From the NCBI GenBank assembly GCA_023231075.1, contig JALNWC010000026.1, positions 1 to 15,006 on the forward strand: a stretch of DNA of 15,006 bases. The letters are read 5' to 3'. A model generated the notes under the pieces. It saw only the letters and a program-made list of their open reading frames with translations, was not told the DNA's origin and made no database searches. Positions 6,046 to 13,456 of the stretch are shown piece by piece. Positions within the stretch are counted from its first letter, which is position 1, and every line of letters starts with the position of its first letter. The translations under genes and the position numbers were made by a program. Source of the DNA: Rhodoferax sp. (GTDB taxonomy: Bacteria > Pseudomonadota > Gammaproteobacteria > Burkholderiales > Burkholderiaceae_C).

Positions 6046-7365
6046 ATGAACACAAAGCGAATTCAAATGACGAACGCCAGCACATCAATCTACGGCCAAG
6101 GCAGACATCATCAAGGCGGCTATGCCACGCTTGGCATCGCGGTAGTGCTTCTTCTCGTTTTGAGCTTGATGACCATTTACCTGACCCGCAGTGGCATCAT
6201 CGACATTCGCACTTCGGCCAACAAAGCGCGTTATGCCCAGGCGCTGACCGATGCAGAAAGAAAGCTGGAGATAGGACTGAGTTGGCTGAGCTATGGCCCG
6301 AATCGTGTCGCTTTGCTCGCGAAGTCGCCATTTGCTGACTGGGTGACTTGCGACACTTTAACGTCCTTGAAGGTTCAGGATTTAGGCGTCGAGTGGCTTT
6401 GTCGTCCAACGCAAATAGACGAAGATTTTTCCATTCCCACACCGCCCACCACAATTGACTATGTCTTTGCGACCCCAGTTGTTGATGAGGACAACCTTGG
6501 AAAAACTTTTGTAGTAGTTGCAGAAGGTAATTCTGTAGATTCATCTGGCGTCGCTGTTGTAAAGCAAGGGGTATTTTTTTTCACAGGGAGTGGCGGTGCT
6601 GATGCACCACCCTTGATGGGTACTGGCAACATTCCGCTGAATGGCAACTTCACCGTCGTGCCCAACCCGAACAGCGGGGGCAAAGGCGTGCCCGTTTCCG
6701 TTTGGAGTAAAACTGATATCGCCAACCTAAGCGGCAGCGCCAGTACATGTCAACTTGGAGAGTATGAGTTGGCTGGTGGTTCTTGTTCTGGTGCCTCTGT
6801 CATCAGCAGTAGCAGCAACGGCAAGGGACCAGACATTGTGGATGACGATCTGGACTTTCCCGACGACGTTTTCAAATACATTTTCGGCGTTCCGACACCC
6901 GGTTACGAAACAGTCAAGGCGCAGGCGACCGTCGTCTCAAATTGCAACAATCTGGCTGGTCTGACAGGTACCGTATGGGTCACTGGCGATTGCACAATTC
7001 CAAGCGGAACAACAGTTGGATCAGCTATTGCCCCATTACAACTCATTGTCGAGTCAAATGGAGTAACAGGTGACTTTACGATGAACGCCAATTCCACTTT
7101 TTACGGGCTTTTATTTGCCTTTGGCCGTCCCACATTCCCTTATGTGGAATCGGCAGCACTAAATGCGGGTGCCATTAAGGCCAACGGTGGTGCCAAGTTT
7201 TATGGCGCCATGATCTCGAACGACACAACCAACATGGGTTTAGAGATCAACGGTACCTTTGATATGGTCTATTCAAAAAGTGTGATGGAAACACTCGCCA
7301 ATTCACCAAGTTCTGCATTCAAGACCATGGCAAGAATTCCTAGCAGCTGGGCAGACTTTCTTTGA
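6046..7365 (+). CDS. pilX: PilX-family minor pilin, enlarged
   Basis: A 439-aa protein. A 25-residue leader ends HHQGG and is followed by YATLGIAVVLLLVLSLMTIY, the PilX N-terminal helix. Position +5 is Gly30, not Glu, as in GspK-like and some PilX pilins that cap the fibre. The soluble part is more than twice the length usual for PilX (commonly about 170-200 aa). It is Ser/Thr/Gly/Asn-rich with predicted beta structure and a few Cys (CDTL, WLCR, STCQ, GSCS, NCNN, DCTI). PilX would bridge PilW/PilV in the tip complex. The gene starts four bases after the pilW stop with a weak Shine-Dalgarno. The base composition is visibly less GC-rich than glyA. An alternative ATG lies at 6067, without better ribosome-binding support. 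Confidence 0.82.
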   Translation: MNTKRIQMTNASTSIYGQGRHHQGGYATLGIAVVLLLVLSLMTIYLTRSGIIDIRTSANKARYAQALTDAERKLEIGLSWLSYGPNRVALLAKSPFADWVTCDTLTSLKVQDLGVEWLCRPTQIDEDFSIPTPPTTIDYVFATPVVDEDNLGKTFVVVAEGNSVDSSGVAVVKQGVFFFTGSGGADAPPLMGTGNIPLNGNFTVVPNPNSGGKGVPVSVWSKTDIANLSGSASTCQLGEYELAGGSCSGASVISSSSNGKGPDIVDDDLDFPDDVFKYIFGVPTPGYETVKAQATVVSNCNNLAGLTGTVWVTGDCTIPSGTTVGSAIAPLQLIVESNGVTGDFTMNANSTFYGLLFAFGRPTFPYVESAALNAGAIKANGGAKFYGAMISNDTTNMGLEINGTFDMVYSKSVMETLANSPSSAFKTMARIPSSWADFL

Positions 7366-7385
7366 GGCGCTTAAATATTAAGCGA

Positions 7386-9773
7386 ATGATGATGAACACA
7401 AAGATTTTGAAGCACCGGTTTCAAACCGGGACTGGCCTCATTGAAGTACTGGTCGCCATTTCGGTACTGGCAGTCGGCATGTTGGGCATCAGCAAGCTCA
7501 ATGCGCTGCTTATCCGTGACGGTGGCACTGCGAACAACCGTGCCATTGCTGTGTCACTCGCCCAGGAAAAACTGGACGATCTGCGTGGTTTTAAATGGAT
7601 CAACGAGGCTGGTGCTTATGGCGAAGGCTGTGGAGTCGGCATCTTTTGTTATACCGAAATTGCCACAGACGCAGGCGGTAATGAGGACGGCAGCGGCGCC
7701 TTGAAATTTCCTCCCGATAGCGTAACCGCCGGCAACACAAGTTTTGACCGAACTTGGGCCGTTGTGAACAATAGTCGCTTCAAGCTTGTCACCGTCACCA
7801 TTAATTGGACCGACCAAAACGGTGCTGCCTCAGAATCTTTGACATCTGCCATTTGGCAAGATAACTCCAGCCTTCTGGCGTTTGCGCCAGACGGTACAGC
7901 CTCTGGTCCGGTGGGTCCAAAAGTAGCATACACCCCAAAAGACGTGCCTGACGTGGTGCCCATCGAAATTGGCGATGGAACAAACCGGGAAACCAGCAAA
8001 CCACTGCCAGACGTGAGTTCCAAGGGTTTAAGTATCAGCACCGAGTTCAGCTCTGTCAATTACGATTCCGACGGTGAACAAACCCAGGAAGATTTCAAAA
8101 CACTCAATTGCACCTGCCAATTCGCCGCCAGTGCCTCAGCCAACCCGGCCGCCTATTACACCTACAAGGATGGTGAGTTGTTCGTGAAATATCCTGAAAC
8201 AGCTGCCGACAAGGTCAACAAGATTACCGGAATCGCCATTACCGCCCAGGGAGATAGCCAGGACCCCTTGTGCAATACCTGCTGTGCGGATCATCACGAC
8301 AGTGAGGATGCAAGTGTTACATCCAATGCGACAACGGCCTTGTTCGACCCTGAGCGACCTTCTGGCGACTATGAGAGCAATGGTGACCACAAACATTATT
8401 ACTACACCAATGCCAGCCAGCCCAACCTGGGGCTGACCAGAGTTGCGCCTGACATCGGCAACGATTACCTTGAAGCCTGCCGGTTTCTGCGTGTCGATGG
8501 CATCTTCCGCATCATGCAGGACTGGCGACTGTCCGATGTGGCGGTGATGCCCAAAGACGGTTACCTCACAAACAGCACGGCACTCAGCAACTACCAGACG
8601 TATGTTGGCAATGTCGTCAAAGGGCAAGCCAAGACAGACGGTGGCACATCGACCAGTTGGAGCAAGACCGGGCTATCCACCCGGGATTTGTCCAATCGAA
8701 GCGCAGGCCCTATTCAACTGCTCGCCCGGGGAATTTATGTCGACAAGGTGTATTCCGATCCGCGCACGCTGGATACTGTTTATTACAGTGGCATCGTGGC
8801 TGGCACCACCGGTCTGGACAAAATCCCATTCAATGAGGTGAATCTCACCTTGTTGGCAAGTTGGGCCTCCAGCAATACCGATGTCGTAACGGTGACCAAT
8901 GAAGCCATCAAGGACATCACCTCTGCCACCGCGGATTACTATGGTGTTTACAACCGTGGGCGGGCCAATGTCGTATCAGGCAATGGTGGCAACGCCGATG
9001 TGACCGCCTATGTACTACCCAGCAACAGTGGCCTGACTGGCGGCACCACAAGGGCGACCTATGCAGCGACCGTAGATTACGATAGTAGTTTGACGGCATC
9101 GGGAACAATTACCTACGACAGTGAAATCGGCATTGACCGCCATGACCACCGATCGGCCTTGAGAAAATCCGACTTTATCAACATTGCACGCACTGGCTCC
9201 AGCACCGCCGGCAGCCGTACTGTATCCGGGACATTGCAGTTGGGCAACGCCAGTGGTCTTCTCACTGGCGTGACCGTAACTGGGCCTGGGTCATGCACGA
9301 TCGCGTCGCCCACAGGCAACAGCACCACGTTCACATGCAGTGTTGCCGACACTTACGCGGGAGACTTAACTCTTGCAACCAGCCAAACGGGTGCATCTTT
9401 GTCGGCGACAAGCTGCCAATTGGCTTTGGGCGCAGCAGATGTGGATTGCGGAACTTATTTTATTTATGGTCCAACAATAAACGTTTCTGGTACTTGCACT
9501 GGCAATGGTCAATCTTGCAGCAGTAAGACCCTTTCCCTTACCGCTGGAACTGGTACAACCTGTTTCATAGGTAACGCGCCATATTGCACTGTTCCAATAG
9601 GCTGGACTGGCACCATTAGCGTGTCCGATACAGCTAAGAATGCAATCGTAGATATTGGCGCTATCAACACTACAACAAACTGCAGTTCTGGCAGCAGTAG
9701 CGACTCCTTAGAGATCAGTACGCCAGTAGGGCCGGGCGATGCCCCAAGTTCATTTGTCATATGTGTTAAGTAA
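7386..9773 (+). CDS. pilV: PilV-type prepilin fused to a very large extracellular region
   Basis: About 795 aa, against roughly 150-250 for ordinary PilV. The leader MMMNTKILKHRFQTG is followed by TGLIEVLVAISVLAVGMLGI with mature Glu5, and ANNRAIAVSLAQEKLDDLR is typical of the PilV helix. A pilin-like head runs to about 165. Residues about 235-390 hold Cys242 and Cys244, then CNTCCADHHD (296-305), DHKH (334-337) and Cys365, and RHDHR lies at 585-589. From about 612 to the end come beta-rich, Cys-containing units with VSGTLQLGNASGLLTGVTVT and CTVPIGWTGTISVSD, reminiscent of Ig-like adhesin modules. I prefer the ATG triplet at 7386-7394; an in-frame TTG at 7362 overlaps the pilX stop but is less likely. 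No strong Shine-Dalgarno is visible. The C-terminal function is unknown; a tip adhesin or metal-binding role is inferred from the architecture. Confidence 0.85.
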   Translation: MMMNTKILKHRFQTGTGLIEVLVAISVLAVGMLGISKLNALLIRDGGTANNRAIAVSLAQEKLDDLRGFKWINEAGAYGEGCGVGIFCYTEIATDAGGNEDGSGALKFPPDSVTAGNTSFDRTWAVVNNSRFKLVTVTINWTDQNGAASESLTSAIWQDNSSLLAFAPDGTASGPVGPKVAYTPKDVPDVVPIEIGDGTNRETSKPLPDVSSKGLSISTEFSSVNYDSDGEQTQEDFKTLNCTCQFAASASANPAAYYTYKDGELFVKYPETAADKVNKITGIAITAQGDSQDPLCNTCCADHHDSEDASVTSNATTALFDPERPSGDYESNGDHKHYYYTNASQPNLGLTRVAPDIGNDYLEACRFLRVDGIFRIMQDWRLSDVAVMPKDGYLTNSTALSNYQTYVGNVVKGQAKTDGGTSTSWSKTGLSTRDLSNRSAGPIQLLARGIYVDKVYSDPRTLDTVYYSGIVAGTTGLDKIPFNEVNLTLLASWASSNTDVVTVTNEAIKDITSATADYYGVYNRGRANVVSGNGGNADVTAYVLPSNSGLTGGTTRATYAATVDYDSSLTASGTITYDSEIGIDRHDHRSALRKSDFINIARTGSSTAGSRTVSGTLQLGNASGLLTGVTVTGPGSCTIASPTGNSTTFTCSVADTYAGDLTLATSQTGASLSATSCQLALGAADVDCGTYFIYGPTINVSGTCTGNGQSCSSKTLSLTAGTGTTCFIGNAPYCTVPIGWTGTISVSDTAKNAIVDIGAINTTTNCSSGSSSDSLEISTPVGPGDAPSSFVICVK

Positions 9774-9810
9774 CTGAGAAGGATTCACACATCACAATTT
9801 TTCCCACCTA

Positions 9811-9840
9811 TTGGTACTATTAATTTAATCAGAATAATTT
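9811..9840 (+). promoter_or_regulatory. Weak candidate promoter before the second fimT
   Basis: The gap 9774-9895 is strikingly AT-rich. TTGGTA (9811-9816) and TAATTT (9835-9840) are 18 bases apart. This may give the second fimT its own promoter, separate from the pilE-pilV operon. The boxes are only moderately close to consensus. Confidence 0.25.
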
Positions 9841-9895
9841 TTATGCATTGCTACCAGGTCTTGTAAAGTAAAAGTAATAACAGCGAGGGAATACC

Positions 9896-10441
9896 ATGAA
9901 CATCAATCATGGGCATCTTGGTGTCCGGCGGCATGGCCTGACGCTGGTGGAATTATTGGTAGTACTGGCCATATCAGCCGTGTTGCTGGCCATTGCAATC
10001 CCTTCTTTTTCCAGCATGCTCTACGCGAGCCGTTTGCGCGGCGCAGCAGACATATTAATGGCCGACTTTCGCCTGACCATGACTGAATCCACCAAACGGG
10101 GCGACGACATCCTGGTCTCTTTTCAACGGGACTCTGATGGTTCGAATTGGTGTTATGGTTTGAGCGCCCTCGCCAGTTGCAATTGCCGCGAAGCAAACTC
10201 CTGCCTCATCAACAACGCCGAACATGTGGTCCGTGGGACAAATTTTGCTGGCATATTGGCAACACCAACACACAGCAACTATTGGTTCAAGTCAAGACGA
10301 TCCACCATCACGGCGGGTAACGTTACATTTACCGCGCGAGATGGCAAGCAACTCAAGGTTCTGGTCAGTGGCTACGGCCGCATTCGGCCCTGCTCACCCA
10401 GCGGCAATAGCAATATCTCCGGATTTCCAATATGCCCCTGA
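9896..10441 (+). CDS. fimT: FimT/GspH-type minor pilin (second copy), GRxR motif
   Basis: A 181-aa prepilin cleaved after Gly14 (MNINHGHLGVRRHG), followed by LTLVELLVVLAISAVLLAIA with mature Glu5. As in other FimT/GspH proteins, RLRGAADILMADFRLTMTES and TKRGDD follow. The head has WCYGL (Cys86) and a CNCREANSC cluster (Cys95, 97, 103). The tail reads SGYGRIRPCSPSGN...CP with Cys166 and Cys180. GRIR (161-164) matches the GRxR motif reported for FimT proteins that bind DNA during natural transformation, for example in Legionella. The first FimT copy of this cluster lacks the Gly. GAGGGA lies about eight bases before the ATG. It is separated from pilV by 122 bases and may be transcribed on its own. 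A DNA-uptake role is inferred from the motif. Confidence 0.88.
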   Translation: MNINHGHLGVRRHGLTLVELLVVLAISAVLLAIAIPSFSSMLYASRLRGAADILMADFRLTMTESTKRGDDILVSFQRDSDGSNWCYGLSALASCNCREANSCLINNAEHVVRGTNFAGILATPTHSNYWFKSRRSTITAGNVTFTARDGKQLKVLVSGYGRIRPCSPSGNSNISGFPICP

Positions 10442-10503
10442 ACTTGAAATCAATACGACCATGGTTGGGTACCAACTGACGACATCCACAGACAAACCCA
10501 GGG

Positions 10504-10521
10504 CTTAATGCATGCATCAAG
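10504..10521. repeat. 18-bp near-perfect palindrome in the gap after fimT
   Basis: CTTAATGCATGCATCAAG is self-complementary except for one pair. It lies in 10442-10711, a stretch with no gene I can defend. A short hairpin, GTTGG-GTA-CCAAC at 10465-10477, lies nearby but has no T-run. One minus-strand frame (about 10610-10450) carries residues such as DDDLTVPDMNAPLD, possibly a gene fragment, but I recognise no family. The palindrome could be an operator or a rearrangement scar. Confidence 0.25.
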
Positions 10522-10711
10522 CGGTGCATTCATGTCCGGCACGGTAAGGTCGTCGTCGAGATGGCTGGCCCAGGCTTGATGTCTTGCACCAGAGGACAGA
10601 GCGGCCATGCTGCTTGCAATAGATTCACAACTATAAATTTACCCCTGTTCAAGGTCCGTGTGCGGTATCGGGCCGGATTCGGGCGGCTCGCCATGACGAC
10701 GCTTTCTCTCG

Positions 10712-11115
10712 TCAAACCAGCAATGTCATACCAGCCGACCGCACCGCAACTTTGTCAAAACTCACCGTCTGTGAGCACCCTTTGGCTTTGGCAATGGCAA
10801 CGATCAGCACGTCTGTGAAGCCGACTTTGACACGTTGGCGCAACATCTGCCGAGTGGCTTCCTGCACCACCTGGCGCTGCTCGACAGAAAACCGGGCGGT
10901 ATCGAGCAAGTCTTTGACTGTATGCAGCAATTCGTCTTGAGTCGCCGCGTAAAGTCGCTGCAGCACCCAGCAGACCTCCACCAAAACCACCAGACTGATG
11001 AAGCCGGGTTGGGTTGGACTAAGCTCTTGCTCAATCAAACGCGTGGCAATGGCCGCTTGTCTGGCATCGTCTTGTGTCAAATAGCGCACCAGAACATTGG
11101 TGTCGAGCTGAGCAT
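10712..11115 (-). pseudogene. vapC: PIN-domain toxin VapC, frameshifted directly after the start codon
   Basis: The body is a complete PIN domain, a magnesium-dependent RNase fold. LDTNVLVRYLTQDD gives the first Asp, VVLVEVCWVL the Glu, VGFTDVLIVAIAKAKGC the third acidic residue and VSFDK the fourth. Numbered on a repaired protein they are Asp5, Glu47, Asp102 and Asp121. The only plausible ATG (11113-11115) opens with codons Met-Leu-Ser, then is out of frame with the body. Adding one base after AGC would give Met-Leu-Ser-x-Asp-Thr-Asn and exactly 134 codons, a normal VapC length. The lesion is therefore a one-base deletion, or a sequencing error. The body frame has no ATG upstream, only a TTG deep inside the antitoxin gene. 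The upstream antitoxin gene overlaps it, as in vapBC operons. Confidence 0.75.
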
Positions 11116-11378
11116 GGTTGGGCTTTTGACTCTGCAGTTTGGCGCTCTGCCGCTTGCGCGGCAATGGCCTCGTCCATCTCGGCGATGCTGACGGCACGGG
11201 CGACGCGACCCGCAAAACGCCCTTTGAGCGTGGCCGTGGAACTGTGCAATGGCCGCACTTTAAAGCCGTCCTGTTCCTGCACAAAATCCAGGGTGGCGCC
11301 GGTGTGCAGACCCAAAGCGTTGCGTATTTCCAATGGAATAGTGATTTGACCTTTGCTGGTCAGTGTCGCGGTGGGCAT
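11031..11378 (-). CDS. vapB: AbrB/SpoVT-fold antitoxin (VapB type)
   Basis: The first 45 residues form a swapped-hairpin AbrB domain: MPTATLTSKGQITIPLEIRN followed by ALGLHTGATLDFV. Next comes a toxin-binding tail with LKGRFAGRVARAVSIAEMDE and AIAAQAAERQ. Such antitoxins neutralise the PIN toxin and repress their own operon. As read the protein is 115 aa, with an odd Cys/His-rich end (about residues 88-115). This end comes from the same one-base lesion that breaks vapC: with the base restored it would stop roughly ten codons into the toxin gene. AAGGA lies six bases before the ATG. Without an active toxin it may persist only as a repressor. Confidence 0.83.
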   Translation of the reverse strand: MPTATLTSKGQITIPLEIRNALGLHTGATLDFVQEQDGFKVRPLHSSTATLKGRFAGRVARAVSIAEMDEAIAAQAAERQTAESKAQPCSARHQCSGALFDTRRCQTSGHCHAFD

Positions 11379-11387
11379 GTGGATTCC

Positions 11388-11433
11388 TTACATTGAGTAA
11401 GATATTTTAGATGGGCGCTCAACGGTTGGTCAA
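11388..11433 (-). promoter_or_regulatory. Promoter and possible operator of the vapBC-type locus
   Basis: On the minus strand, TTGACC (11433-11428) and TAAAAT (11409-11404) lie 18 bases apart, each one mismatch from consensus. TTACTCAATGTAA (11400-11388) is an inverted repeat TTAC/GTAA between the promoter and the Shine-Dalgarno AAGGA (11389-11385). It is a candidate site for autorepression by the antitoxin. Confidence 0.48.
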
Positions 11434-11466
11434 ACGATGGTTCCCATCCAGGTTCGTGTGCGGAAT

Positions 11467-11631
11467 TCACCACAACCGGCCGGCGTCAAACGTCTGTCGC
11501 TGGCTCAGCAATTCGTCGCCGTCGAGGCGCAGCGATTCCTTGCGGCGCAAGCGGGCCACCGCCAGGTCGGCCCCCAGTTTCTGGAGTGCGCCCAAGGTGG
11601 CCGGAGATAGCTGTCGGATGGCTTCAACCAT
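11467..11631 (-). pseudogene. Remnant of an XRE/HipB-like regulator joined to an unknown tail
   Basis: A 54-codon frame begins MVEAIRQLSPATLGALQKLG and continues ADLAVARLRRKESLR. That is the N-terminal part of a class of helix-turn-helix antitoxins often paired with HipA. It then switches to LDGDELLSQRQTFDAGRLW and stops, before the helix-turn-helix itself. The start overlaps the stop of another short frame ending KLLSPTLVTEDG, which may be the tail of a lost upstream gene. Together they make the 320-base stretch 11379-11699 a patchwork of broken genes just downstream of hipA. The tail is unrecognised. Family assignment is moderate, and loss of function is clear. Confidence 0.42.
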
Positions 11632-11699
11632 CCTCCGTCACCAGTGTCGGCGAGAGCAGCTTGCGCGCTGGGGCCGGGTAAAGGTATGGCTACCTGGTT

Positions 11700-12989
11700 T
11701 TAATCCACTGTCGGTGCCAGCACTCCATCTGGCGCATTCAGGAAGGCGAATGGGTTCAAGAACTGCCGCCGCCAAAACAAAGTTCGATCCACTTCGTTTA
11801 AGTTCGCTTCATCGCAGACGGACTGCCATTCTTTTTCGATCATGCTGACTTGATGGTTAACGATGGAAATCGCATCCTCCCTCCCGAGAAGAAACGAGGG
11901 CGCTGCCGCAATGCACGTGGCCATCTGACTGCTGCGATCACCGCCGTTGATGAGCATGGCTTGCGAAGCCTGCTGACCGGCGCGTGATTGCGGGCAAATG
12001 TCATAGGCAGGCGTTAAAGCCAACTGATGACCATCCCAGAACGCTGCGTGGTTTCGTGCGTGATCATCGGTATTGCCACACAGAATGTTGAAGACAATAC
12101 GGGAGAACAGCTCACGCAAAGTGGCCGTTGAATTGACGAACCGATGACGAATGATCTCCGCGAGCTTTTCATAACTGGCATAAGCTGCCATCATTTCGTC
12201 CAGCTCGAACATGGTTAACGCAGACACCATGGAACGCCTGCACCAATGGTCTTCATGCCGAACTCGGTCAAAGCGCTCAATGAGCAACACATCTTTCCCT
12301 ATGGCCGAGCTCAACTGCACGGTCGCCACGTCCAGACCCGCCTTTCGTGCCAAGCGCATAGCAATGAATTCAGCCTTCACCACACTGTAGAGATCATTAC
12401 TTGCGGAAAACTTGGCGATTAACTTTCGGTTGCCATCGTTAAGCAACACTTTGGGACGAGCACCGCCCAAGGAAGTCCCGTACAGCAAAGCCTGGTCTAA
12501 CTCGGGCGAGAGCGGAACGCCTTGCTCTACTTTTTCAGCAGCCGTGAGTAATTCTTCCAGCGAAGGCTGCTGCGTCTGCCTCGGCACATATTGACTAGGT
12601 GATTGCTGAAAATCCAATGCCCCGATCCTGTCTGAGCCAGACTCAAGCAGATAGGTCAACTCATCGAGTTCAATATCGGCAGCGTCTGCGCCTTTTGCCC
12701 CAAATTTTTGATTGATCAGGACGCGACGCCCCCAAGCGTCTGGCGATGCATCGCGAAGGCAACTAGGCATGCTCAAGCCGGGGATGAGGGGGATACTGCC
12801 CGGCTGAAGCGGTAGTTCTGGGGAATACAAGGAAATGGCATCCGGGCGAGCCAGATAGCTGCGGCCATAGTTGAACACCAACTGTGGACCTTGCTTGCTG
12901 ATCAAGCCTGCGACAACGGGTTCTGCTGCATCCCGCAACCAAACCCAGACGTAAGCCTCTGAGTACATGGAGTTGGCATCAGAAGTCAT
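11700..12989 (-). CDS. hipA: HipA-family serine/threonine kinase toxin
   Basis: A 429-aa protein of normal HipA length. The N-terminal domain includes SMPSCLRDASPDAWGRRVL (about 73-91). The Gly-rich loop GTSLGGARPKVLL (171-183) has Ser173 at the place of the E. coli autophosphorylation site Ser150. LLIERFDR lies at about 235-242, and the catalytic loop GNTDDHARNH (305-314) has Asp308 and Asn313 matching E. coli Asp309 and Asn314. The Asp of YDICP (Asp330) would bind metal. In E. coli, HipA phosphorylates glutamyl-tRNA synthetase and induces persistence; other HipA families have other targets, so the substrate here is open. AAAGGAG stands just before the ATG. The start lies inside the end of hipB with an 11-base overlap, the classic hipBA arrangement. 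All key residues are present. Confidence 0.93.
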   Translation of the reverse strand: MTSDANSMYSEAYVWVWLRDAAEPVVAGLISKQGPQLVFNYGRSYLARPDAISLYSPELPLQPGSIPLIPGLSMPSCLRDASPDAWGRRVLINQKFGAKGADAADIELDELTYLLESGSDRIGALDFQQSPSQYVPRQTQQPSLEELLTAAEKVEQGVPLSPELDQALLYGTSLGGARPKVLLNDGNRKLIAKFSASNDLYSVVKAEFIAMRLARKAGLDVATVQLSSAIGKDVLLIERFDRVRHEDHWCRRSMVSALTMFELDEMMAAYASYEKLAEIIRHRFVNSTATLRELFSRIVFNILCGNTDDHARNHAAFWDGHQLALTPAYDICPQSRAGQQASQAMLINGGDRSSQMATCIAAAPSFLLGREDAISIVNHQVSMIEKEWQSVCDEANLNEVDRTLFWRRQFLNPFAFLNAPDGVLAPTVD

Positions 12990-13317
12990 CTTTCACTCCT
13001 TTCATGCGGACGCGGACGGCTTTGGGCAATAGGGCCATTTTTTCTCGATGCAATGCCAAATGGGTGGTCAACTGTCGCTGCTCTTGGTCGAACAGAGGCA
13101 CACCACAGATGGTGGCCACTTCGAACACGGCTCCGATAGAGCAACCTGGGTCTCCCCGCTCAATCCGTTGAAGCAAGGCACGCGAGATACCTGCGCGCGC
13201 AGCTAAGTCTGTGGTGGTCAACGCTTTGTTCAGACGTGCCTCGCGCACAAGCTGCCCCAACAGCTCAAGCGCACTCAAGCTGTACTGGGAATAGGGACGC
13301 GAGATGGGTTTAACCAT
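12979..13317 (-). CDS. hipB: HipB-like XRE antitoxin and autorepressor
   Basis: A 112-aa protein with one helix-turn-helix domain at about 18-75: ELLGQLVREARLNKALTTTD, then LAARAGISRALLQRIERGDP. HipB binds HipA and operator DNA. It carries a longer N-terminal extension (about 15 residues) and a basic tail (KAVRVRMKGVKDDF), which could be the disordered segment that contacts the kinase. GAGG lies seven bases before the ATG. It is co-transcribed with and overlaps hipA, and is placed upstream as expected. Repeats directly upstream of its start are candidate operators. Confidence 0.9.
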   Translation of the reverse strand: MVKPISRPYSQYSLSALELLGQLVREARLNKALTTTDLAARAGISRALLQRIERGDPGCSIGAVFEVATICGVPLFDQEQRQLTTHLALHREKMALLPKAVRVRMKGVKDDF

Positions 13318-13322
13318 TGGAA

Positions 13323-13366
13323 TGCCTCATTAACAAGTCTTAACATTGCCTCATGCAACATTAATG
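13323..13366 (-). promoter_or_regulatory. Candidate HipB operator repeats upstream of hipBA
   Basis: TGCCTCAT occurs twice in direct orientation, at 13323-13330 and 13347-13354, 24 bases apart. The first overlaps the hipB Shine-Dalgarno and sits within the half-palindrome AATG..CATT. CATTAATG (13359-13366) is a perfect 8-base palindrome just beyond. A minus-strand promoter (TTGCAT, 17 bases, TGTTAA) lies among them but is weak. Operators overlapping the promoter are usual for hipBA autoregulation. Confidence 0.35.
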
Positions 13367-13456
13367 GTCCATTCTTCCATGGTTTGCTCACAAAGTCAAA
13401 TGCCATCTATCTCAGCCCATTGTGGACGGCGTTCCAGGCTGATCGTGGACGCGATC

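Noticed and set aside
8271..8300. CNTCCADHHD in PilV as a c-type heme site
   Set aside because: Heme c attachment needs CxxCH. Here the residue after the second Cys is Cys, so covalent heme is unlikely; metal binding remains possible.
11411..11848. A plus-strand open frame of 145 codons over the hipA end and remnant region
   Set aside because: Arg/Ser-rich, no family resemblance, no ribosome site, and opposite to hipA and the XRE remnant.
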